DNA of 64,000 bases, taken from contig SMSO01000025.1 in assembly GCA_004764695.1 (NCBI GenBank), positions 4,442,862-4,506,861 of the forward strand, in the 5' to 3' direction. This document shows, piece by piece, positions 53,420-61,085 of this stretch. Position 1 is the stretch's first letter. Every line of letters starts with the position of its first letter. The translations under genes and the position numbers were made by a program. The notes under the pieces are model-generated. The model had not been told where the DNA came from and did not search any database. It saw only the letters and a list, made by a program, of their open reading frames with translations. This stretch comes from Schizochytrium sp. TIO01 (lineage: Eukaryota; Sar; Bigyra; Thraustochytrida; Thraustochytriidae).

Positions 53420-54230
53420 TCACGCTGACCTCCGCAGGATCTTTTGCGGGCCTGGGGGTTGGCTTCGAGGCAGCCAAACCTTCGATAAACCGGCCAATGG
53501 AAAGGATCTTTGCTGGGCTTTGGCCGCGAACATTTTGCGCTAAGGCTTGAAAGTTTTGGCCCACGAAATTCTTCTCATGGGTGCACACCCACACTCTGTA
53601 CGAGCAAGTGCGGGCAGCCGTGGTCACAAGAGACGGGGGCAGAGGATGAATTGCGTGCGATTGGCGATGGTACTCTTGGGCCAGTGTGTGGAATGTAGGG
53701 CCTGTGCAGGGCAGGCGAGCTTGCTGCGAGTCCTGTCAAGGTGAGAGCGAGGACCATGAACCCGCCTGTATGCCATGGTCAGGGATTGGAAGCTGTGAAC
53801 GATGCGCATCTGCGACTCGATACGGATGAAAACTTCAAGATTAGAGTCCTCATCTATCAAGTCCTGGCGGTAAGCGATGGTTGGGTCGAGAGAGGAGGCA
53901 GAACTGGAAGCGATGTCTTTGTATGAGTATTCTCACAGGTAACTAACTTTCTTTTTACCTACTCAGTGCTACAACGGCAAATGCGAGGAAGGTTGGAATG
54001 CAACATGTTTATCTGAAGAGATTAATTGTTACTTGGAATAATAAGTTATTTTTACTTCTTTCTTTTTCTTTTCGTTTTTAAAATAACATGAACGAAGGTG
54101 CTTCCTATTTGCGTTAATTGGGATAAACCTTTTCGTGGGACAAACAATGCTTTAATTTAAAATGTTTCAGATTGAAGCACACGCCCAGCCTGGGAAGTCT
54201 AAAACGCAATTGCCCAAAGGAGTGCGTTGC

Positions 54231-55964
54231 TTACCGGATCTGAATTTCAAGGCTGGAGCTGGGCTGCGTATTATTCTGTATTGTGCCCCGAAGTGAGCTC
54301 GTCGCATTTGCTGACGTGGAGATTGCAGTTAAAGGCGGTTGCTCATCTGCGGCAAGCAGTGCTGCTTGCTCGAGCTTATACTCCTTGTTGATTTCGCGGC
54401 CTAAAAAATAGGAGCTTATTGTGCTTACACAGGAAGCACACAAGAAGTAGATAAAGGAACCAAAGTTTTCTGCCCCATCTGCATGAAATCCAGCCAAAGA
54501 AGACTTTGCATAAATCACTGTTTCTGTGTATCCAATGAGAAACGGGCCAAGACTCATAACCATTGCAACCACAGAGAGGTTAATGCTGTAGTATGCACTT
54601 GCGCCAGGAAAATTGGTCGTGGCAATTACAGCTGGGACACTGCTGATGCCACCATACCCTAGACCCACCAAAGCAGAAGAGAGGTACGCCCCAAGTAATG
54701 TCGGTTTGCTCAGGTAGACCACAACGCCAGCAAAAAGGGTGATATTCCATAAAGTAAGTACATGTGGCCAATTCATGTGAGCATAGATGACCGTGGTGAT
54801 TAATCGAGACAGGATAATTAGGCACAGAAATGCTAGAGTCAAATAGTATGTTACTGTTTCCGCCTCCTCCTCGTTCAAGTCTGATGCTAGGTTCCCCAGT
54901 GAGCTCAAATACGCAGAACCTACACCATACCCAAAAAAGATTGAGACAGACGTAAGCCAAACAACACGGCTGTATAAGTAGTCATACAAAGTTGGAGCTT
55001 GAGACGCCACTGCTCGAGCCTCCCCTTGTCCCTGGGAAATAGTCGAAGCAGATGAACCCGATGGTACTGTAGCCTGTTCTTGAGCAGTCATAGCAGATGG
55101 GTGTGATGGAGGTGTGGCAGTTAAATCTAGCGCCTCCTTTGATTGAAACGAATCTTTTGTAGATACTCTCAACGGGTGCATCCTCGCACCGACCTCACCT
55201 TCTTCCCTGACGTGGGGCCGAACAACTGCGTTTGAGCTCATCGTGCGCATGAGGGTAGGCACTTCAGGCATTTCGATCATTGGAACAGCCTCGAAGCGAC
55301 CTCGAACCATGTATACAAGTCGAGTCGCCGTGAGGATTGCATAAGCTGCAAACAGGGCAACAAAATTGTACATAAGCGACAACTTTGTCAATAAGTAGTG
55401 GTAAAGCAGTGTGTACAAGACACTGCCTATACCAAGTGCAAAGGTCATGGATGCAACTCCCATACGCCTTTGGCTTTTATCTGCAGCAAAAATAAAGTTG
55501 ACAAGGCTTAGACTGTGGAATGTTGATAAACCGAGGCCACTACCCCATACAAGAAATGCAAAGCTCAGAACTGGCCCGTTCACCTTGCGTTCGCTAGACG
55601 CCTCCGTCGGCGCAACAGTGCCGATCATTATAATGAAGGAGACGAGTACAAGTGAGCATGCAAATGCACTGACCACTCGGTCCTTCGCCGCTGAGCTCAA
55701 TTGTAAGCGTGAGCTAGAATAGAAGCGGCCAAATGGATAAGACACCAAGCCATAACCAAGTTGAATGAGTACACCGGCGATGACGACTTGTGAGCTGTCA
55801 AACCCAGCGTCTTGCAGCTTTGAGGTGAGCATTGGGAACGCGTACATTATGCCGTTCATCATCATAGTTATAGCACAAGCCACATAACAAGCTCGCAGGT
55901 CTTGCCAGCCCTGTGCGACGCCCCCATCATCTTTGTTTGAAAATCTCTCTGTAGACGACGCCAT
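54231..55964 (-). CDS. MFS transporter array member B3
   Basis: The protein has 577 residues from the ATG at 55964 (MASSTERFSNK); 28 further upstream codons begin at a TTG. The juxtamembrane segment is AQGWQDLRACYVACAITMMMNG. It has twelve membrane segments with B signatures: STFHSLSLVNFIFAADKSQRRMGVASM, YTLLYHYLLTKLSLMYNFV and GISSVPAVIATTNFPGASAYYSINL. The loop begins RFEAVPMIEMPEVP, has a modified VLP peptide (NAVVRPHV), is rich in Ser, Thr and Gln, and ends APTLYDYLYSRVVWLTS. The tail ends SSLEIQIR, matching B2. The glycine-rich TM10 reads GLGYGGI where most have GFGFGGI. The substrate is unknown. Confidence 0.92.
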   Translation of the reverse strand: MASSTERFSNKDDGGVAQGWQDLRACYVACAITMMMNGIMYAFPMLTSKLQDAGFDSSQVVIAGVLIQLGYGLVSYPFGRFYSSSRLQLSSAAKDRVVSAFACSLVLVSFIIMIGTVAPTEASSERKVNGPVLSFAFLVWGSGLGLSTFHSLSLVNFIFAADKSQRRMGVASMTFALGIGSVLYTLLYHYLLTKLSLMYNFVALFAAYAILTATRLVYMVRGRFEAVPMIEMPEVPTLMRTMSSNAVVRPHVREEGEVGARMHPLRVSTKDSFQSKEALDLTATPPSHPSAMTAQEQATVPSGSSASTISQGQGEARAVASQAPTLYDYLYSRVVWLTSVSIFFGYGVGSAYLSSLGNLASDLNEEEAETVTYYLTLAFLCLIILSRLITTVIYAHMNWPHVLTLWNITLFAGVVVYLSKPTLLGAYLSSALVGLGYGGISSVPAVIATTNFPGASAYYSINLSVVAMVMSLGPFLIGYTETVIYAKSSLAGFHADGAENFGSFIYFLCASCVSTISSYFLGREINKEYKLEQAALLAADEQPPLTAISTSANATSSLRGTIQNNTQPSSSLEIQIR

Positions 55965-56772
55965 TGCTCTTCTGGTTAGCAAGCACTGCAAATCTCCAAC
56001 GAACGAATGCAGACTCGATTGCTGTGTTTCGTGTTTGCAGAACAGCAAACTGGTTTAGGTTTTGTACGCAGCAGATGTAGAACAACTGCTCTCCACTTAT
56101 ACCTGGCATTTCACTCCAACCCACCATGTGGTTAAAGGATATTAGCGTGTAAAATAACCTAAACTCCTCAGAAACATAGCCTATATAGGTTATCATAAGC
56201 TCGCTGCGGAAATGTATTGTGGCAGTCGGGGACGCACGGTGGTGCAGTATCTCCATCTTCGCATGAGTCATTTCATGTGTGCGCGCTGAAGTGCCAAAAG
56301 TGTAGTTTCACTTTGTGACCAATCTTCAATAGTAATCAGCTATGAAAAACTTAAAGACTAAAAAATTGATAATACATTCCACGTTGACTGTAAGTTATTT
56401 AATTTTAGGAGAGAGATAGTAACCGTAGGTGGGGTTCATAGCTATTGAACAAGGTGCTCGGAGCTGGGGATTTGGAAGAGGAGCTCAGTCTCTAGCAAAG
56501 CAAGCATGAGAACCTGGAATTGTAAATTTATACAAAACTGCAAGCAGAGGACCAAGCATGAGAGCAAGTTCAAGATGGAAGTAATCTCGAAAAGTCAGCC
56601 ACCACGCTGTTCTGCAACTATCAAATTTAGCGCAGCACTTGTATGTAGTAGGTAGGCAGGCGCCAGTAGTAATAGCAAAACCAAAACCCATACTATTTTC
56701 TGTAAATGCGAGCACAAGCAAACTAACTTCCCATTGGTTATTGCTGGGAAACAGATAAACTCTTTTCATATT
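55965..56772. other. Spacer upstream of transporter B3
   Basis: 0.8 kb, the shortest class of spacer in the array. A GTAGTAGGTAGGCAGGC patch lies near 56645-56661. No gene recognised. Confidence 0.5.
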
Positions 56773-58524
56773 TCATGCAACGTGCATAGGTAATGGGGTC
56801 GAACTATGTGGGATTTGCTGCAAAGAAGTTCGTGTCTGCTGCAGCTCGACCGTTTGGCGCTGCTGGAGCCTTTCCGAGGCAGTCTCTTTGGCAATTTCTC
56901 GACCAAGGAGCAAGGACGAAACCGTACTAATCATGGAACCACATGCAAAATAAAAGAATGAGCTCATGTCAGCATCGTTGAGCTCTGAAAGTACAGAGGT
57001 CTCGTAAATTATCGTCTCAAGGTATCCCACAAGAAATGGGCCAACACGCATCACTGTTGCAGTAAGTGCGAGATTCATACTGTATGAAGAAACGTGTCCA
57101 GGGAAATTACTCGTCACAAGAACTGTCGGACTACTGCAAAGTCCTCCATATCCGAAGCCAACGAGAGATGCTGAAAGATATGCATTTCCTAGAGATGGTT
57201 TGGCAACATACATGATTACCCCTGTAAAGAGGAAGACATTCCAAATTGCAATAACGTACGCCCAGTTCAGCTGAGCGTACACAAATGTTACAACTAGGCG
57301 AGAAAAGACTACCATACTTAGAAAAGCGAGCGTGCAGCGGAATATCACTGTGTCCACTTCAGCGTCATCTTTGTCCTCAACCAAAGTATAAGCAAGGGTC
57401 CCTATGGAATTTAAAAAGGTCACACCCACACCAAAACCAAACATTGTAGAAATGAAGGTCAGCCAAACAATACGATTGAAAATATAATCCTGAATCGTTG
57501 GACCAGGTGGATGGGTCGATATTCCAGAATATACCGACGTATCAAGGCCAGAGGCATCCTGCGATCCATTGAGGTGGTTCCGAGAAGACAAATCAGGGTT
57601 TGCACTCGATAAACTTGGCGCAGAATCTGGTCCTTGCTCCTCGGACACATCTGTGCTACTGTGAACCCCGTCACTACCCGTCGCCATGTCACGAAGGCGA
57701 CCATCGGTATCTGACATTTCAGGTGCAGCAATGGTAGGTGGTTCACTCTGGTCTAAATACTCTCCCTGCGGATACGTTGAGGACCTTGAGGAGTCTGATG
57801 GCAGGATAGATGGAAGGTCAAGAACTGGAACTGCTTCGAAGCGGCCCCGCACCATATATTTGAAGCGAAATGCTGCCAACACAATGTAAGCAGCAAGTAG
57901 CAAGCCGATGTTTGCTGTGAGCGAGAACTCGTCGAAGAAGTTATGATACAACAAGGTGTAGAAAACAGCTCCCAATGCAGCGGAAAACCCCATCGATGCT
58001 ACGCCCATCCGCCTTTGACTTCGGTCTGATGCAAAAATAAAGTTCACAATACTCAAGCTATGGTATTGCGAAAGACCCAGACCACTGCCCCAAACGGTGA
58101 AAGCAAATGTCAAGGCATCACCTCCACTGATGCCTGGACCGCTCCAATTCGATGATGAACCTGTCGATGTCGACCCAGATTCATCTTGCATGCTGGACAA
58201 TATCACAATCATGAGAAGCAGACCGCCCGCAATAATTGAAGATGAAAGCGCCGTTATTGCACGGTCCATGCCTACGGTACTTAAATTAAGAAACGAGCTA
58301 GAGTAGAAATGACCAAATGGAAAGGACACCAGTCCAAATCCCAGTTGAATGCAGACGCCAGCCAAAATGATCTGTGAGCGGTCGAAACCAGCATCTTGAA
58401 ACTTTGACGTGAACATGGGGAAGGCATACATGAGCCCTACCATTCCACTCGTTAGTGCGCACGCAAGGTAACACGCTCGAGACTCAAGCCAGCCCTGCGC
58501 TACAGCGCCATCCTCCCCGCTCAT
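56773..58524 (-). CDS. MFS transporter array member B4, most diverged B copy
   Basis: The protein has 583 residues from a genuine ATG, with AQGWLESRACYLACALTSGMVG at TM1 and twelve membrane segments. The TM3-TM4 loop, which should face outside, is enlarged and Ser/Gly-rich and carries an N-W-S glycosylation sequon. TM5-TM6 is unusual: AALGAVFYTLLYHNFFDEFSLTANIG lacks the YHYV and YNFV words of its sisters. TM10-TM11 reads SSPTVLVTSNFPGHVSSYSMNL, where His-Val-Ser-Ser replaces Ser-Ile-Ala-Tyr. The loop has RFEAVPVLDLPSILPSD and about 110 acidic, Ser-rich residues, ending GPTIQDYIFNRIVWLTF. The tail is short, Gln-rich and lacks the common C-terminal peptide (ends PLPMHVA). It may have a different specificity. 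Confidence 0.92.
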   Translation of the reverse strand: MSGEDGAVAQGWLESRACYLACALTSGMVGLMYAFPMFTSKFQDAGFDRSQIILAGVCIQLGFGLVSFPFGHFYSSSFLNLSTVGMDRAITALSSSIIAGGLLLMIVILSSMQDESGSTSTGSSSNWSGPGISGGDALTFAFTVWGSGLGLSQYHSLSIVNFIFASDRSQRRMGVASMGFSAALGAVFYTLLYHNFFDEFSLTANIGLLLAAYIVLAAFRFKYMVRGRFEAVPVLDLPSILPSDSSRSSTYPQGEYLDQSEPPTIAAPEMSDTDGRLRDMATGSDGVHSSTDVSEEQGPDSAPSLSSANPDLSSRNHLNGSQDASGLDTSVYSGISTHPPGPTIQDYIFNRIVWLTFISTMFGFGVGVTFLNSIGTLAYTLVEDKDDAEVDTVIFRCTLAFLSMVVFSRLVVTFVYAQLNWAYVIAIWNVFLFTGVIMYVAKPSLGNAYLSASLVGFGYGGLCSSPTVLVTSNFPGHVSSYSMNLALTATVMRVGPFLVGYLETIIYETSVLSELNDADMSSFFYFACGSMISTVSSLLLGREIAKETASERLQQRQTVELQQTRTSLQQIPHSSTPLPMHVA

Positions 58525-59219
58525 GGCAAGGCCGTGAGCTCTTGGCAGGTTTCGTCTGGGATTAAAAACTCTCTACACCCAAGTTCAGTTTAAGGTCTTG
58601 TGCAAGGTATCGAGCCCAGCGTCGTGTATCATTCTTGATTTGCGTCGATGGATTACTTGAGGCTTGGTTGTCTCGACTTGATAGTGACACACCCTGAATC
58701 CATCGCGATAGGAAAAAGCAAGGAACGTACGCATGGTACTCCTAAAGTAAACCGTAGACGAAAGGATAAGGACGAATGTACCAGGTCAAGTATCAATTGG
58801 CCATCGTGCATGATTAAACGTTTTCTGCCTGCATGAAACAAGCAAAAACGTAGATACATATTTGCAAAAATGAAATCTTAATAGGGGTGTCAGAAGTGTG
58901 TGAGAAGTTGGAGAAGTTATTCCCTAGTTTCACTTTCTGCTTGTTTTAATAAATCTCAGCAAAGTGTTCCAAAGACAGAGGATATTTTAGAGCAATTTGT
59001 TAAGGAAGCACAGCATATTTTAGCGAGTAATTAAAGACATACTATAGATACATAGAAACATAAACTAAAGATGTAGAAGTCTCGTAGTTGAAAAGGACTT
59101 ATGATACGAACGAAGCACCGAAAGATATTAATAATAAAAAGAAGAATAACGATAGCCTAGTACAATAAACACGGAACTGCTTGCTTAGATCACCTTCAAA
59201 AAGAAAAAAGCCCAGCTTC
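58525..59219. other. Spacer upstream of transporter B4
   Basis: 0.7 kb, AT-rich toward the right. Short frames only, nothing recognised. Confidence 0.5.
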
Positions 59220-61085
59220 TCAGGTAATTTGGAGGACTCGCCTAGGCAAGGATGGTGGAGACGAAGAGGAGCCGTGGGACCGACTTTCATCGTTTCGAGA
59301 AGCCTCTCCAAAGATACTATCTTCTGGTTGTGAGTGAGTATCACCCTCCGAAACTTCGACGAGATCAGTTAGGTGGTCTTTTTGGATCTCTCTCCCAAGT
59401 AAAAACGAGCATGCTGTGCTTACGAAAGATCCACATAGAAAATAGATAAATGTACTAAAGTTCTCAAAGTCCTCGTCATTAAAGCCTGCCAAAGATGACT
59501 TTTCGTAAATGACAGTTTCGAGATATCCAATAAGAAAAGGTCCAACACGCATGACAGTCGTTGTGACTGCAAGGTTCATTCCATAGTAGGCAATACTTCC
59601 AGGGAAGTTGCTTGTGCAAATAACAGCCGGACTGCTGCTAAGACCTCCAAAGCCAAGCCCAACTAGGGATGCTGACATATATGCACCGATCAAGGTCGGC
59701 TTAGCCGTATATACTAAAATTCCTACAAAGAGAAGCACATTCCATACTGTCATTACGTACGGCCAATTTAAGTGCGCATAGATGATTGTTGTAATGAGAC
59801 GCGAAAGAATAATGAAGCATAGAAAGGCCAAGGTTAAGTAGTATGTGACAAGCTCGACCTGGACTTCACCCTCTACCAATGTACCTGCAAGATTACCCAA
59901 TGAACTAAGGTAGGTGGAACCGACGCCGAAACCAAAAAAGGTAGATACGGATGTGAGCCATACAATGCGACTTGAAACATAGTCATGAAATGTTGGAGCC
60001 CTCTGTGCACTAGCAACAATCGGGCGGGAGCGTGTGGAGGAGTTGACATTATATCCTTCAGTGGTGTGCTCCTCGCGTCCACTTGAATCCCCTGAATTTG
60101 ACTCGTCATACGCAAAACTTGTTGAGCTACTTTCTGCTGGAGAATGCGCCGATGCGGTTGCCGCGGCTGCTGACACGGTATGGGCTTGGTGCGACTGATT
60201 CGCAAGGGAATCTCCTGGAAACACGCTGGAGAGTCGTGAGGTCGTACTGGATGCGCTTGAGGTGCTTCCTGAACGAAGAATAGAAGGTAATTGTGGGAGT
60301 TCAAGGGAGGGGGGCTCCTCAAAGCGGCCTCTTACCATATACTTAATTCTAAAGCCCGTAAGGACAAGATATCCACCAAGCAGAACAACAAAGTTATACA
60401 TGAGCGAGAGGTAAATAAGGGCATAGTGGTAGATGAGCGTGTAGATCACGGCACCAATTCCAAGAGCAAACGCCATAGAGGCAACTGCCATTCTTCGCTG
60501 AGCCTTGTCTGCAGCAAAGATGAAGTTGACGAGGCTAAGACTATGGAACTGCGAAAGCCCAAGCGCACAACCCATCATCATGAATGCAAAGCTGAGAAGT
60601 TGAGCGTTAACCGCATCACCTGTCTCTTCTGCACGTGCAGTTGCTGCAATCATAATCAGGAGACACACAATCATAAGTGAGCAAGCAAGAATATTCATTG
60701 CGCGGTCCATAGCGGCCGGCCCAAGGCTGAAAACTGAGTTTGAGTATACGTGTCCAAATGGAAATGCCACAAGTCCAAAACCGAGCTGGATCAAGACGCC
60801 TGCAATGACGACCTCTGAGCTGCTCAGGCCTGCGTTGAGCAACTTGGGCGTTAGCATGGGAAACGCATACATGATCCCATTTGTCGCACTCGTCGTCGCA
60901 CAAGTTACATAGCACGCTCTAGATTTGGCCCATCCCTGATTTTCTCGCCCTGCTGCCAAGCCTTCGACTTCCTCTGCCTCTCGGCCTTCTCCGAAGTCTC
61001 TTCTGTCATTATTGGCGCTCTCCAAGGTGGCATCTGCACTTGCATCTGCGGAAGCATTTCTCGCCATCCTCGCCATCCCCGCCAT
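59220..61085 (-). CDS. MFS transporter array member B5
   Basis: The protein has 621 residues from the ATG at 61085 (MAGMARMARNAS); in-frame ATGs also lie 3 and 6 codons downstream. It has the longest N-terminus of the family, about 55 cytosolic residues rich in Ala, Glu, Asp and Asn, before NQGWAKSRACYVTC. Twelve membrane segments. B signatures: LSQFHSLSLVNFIFAADKAQRRMAVASM, YTLIYHYALIYLSLMYNFV, and LSSSPAVICTSNFPGSIAYYGMNL. The Gln in SQFHS (QYHS in B4) and the phrase AVTTTVMRVGPFLIGYLETVIYE link B5 to B4. The loop is long and Ser/Thr-rich, begins RFEEPPSLELPQLPSIL and ends APTFHDYVSSRIVWLTS. The acidic tail ends RRVLQIT. It is the 5'-most array member, with no further copy in the 2.9 kb beyond. 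Confidence 0.92.
   Translation of the reverse strand: MAGMARMARNASADASADATLESANNDRRDFGEGREAEEVEGLAAGRENQGWAKSRACYVTCATTSATNGIMYAFPMLTPKLLNAGLSSSEVVIAGVLIQLGFGLVAFPFGHVYSNSVFSLGPAAMDRAMNILACSLMIVCLLIMIAATARAEETGDAVNAQLLSFAFMMMGCALGLSQFHSLSLVNFIFAADKAQRRMAVASMAFALGIGAVIYTLIYHYALIYLSLMYNFVVLLGGYLVLTGFRIKYMVRGRFEEPPSLELPQLPSILRSGSTSSASSTTSRLSSVFPGDSLANQSHQAHTVSAAAATASAHSPAESSSTSFAYDESNSGDSSGREEHTTEGYNVNSSTRSRPIVASAQRAPTFHDYVSSRIVWLTSVSTFFGFGVGSTYLSSLGNLAGTLVEGEVQVELVTYYLTLAFLCFIILSRLITTIIYAHLNWPYVMTVWNVLLFVGILVYTAKPTLIGAYMSASLVGLGFGGLSSSPAVICTSNFPGSIAYYGMNLAVTTTVMRVGPFLIGYLETVIYEKSSLAGFNDEDFENFSTFIYFLCGSFVSTACSFLLGREIQKDHLTDLVEVSEGDTHSQPEDSIFGEASRNDESRSHGSSSSPPSLPRRVLQIT

Larger units (their letters stand above)
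51807..54230. other. Spacer upstream of transporter B2
   Basis: 2.4 kb, GC-richer than other spacers between about 52.2 and 53.8 kb. It contains a weak 120-residue plus-strand frame (52887-53249) and a hexanucleotide repeat (53358-53419). GTAGCTAGTTAGGTA occurs near 52110-52124, about 300 bases upstream of the B2 ATG. Confidence 0.5.

Noticed and set aside
23177-61085. Operon or polycistronic reading of the transporter array
   Set aside because: Spacers are 0.7-2.7 kb, several contain repeats and possible promoter words, and the host is eukaryotic; separate transcripts are more likely.
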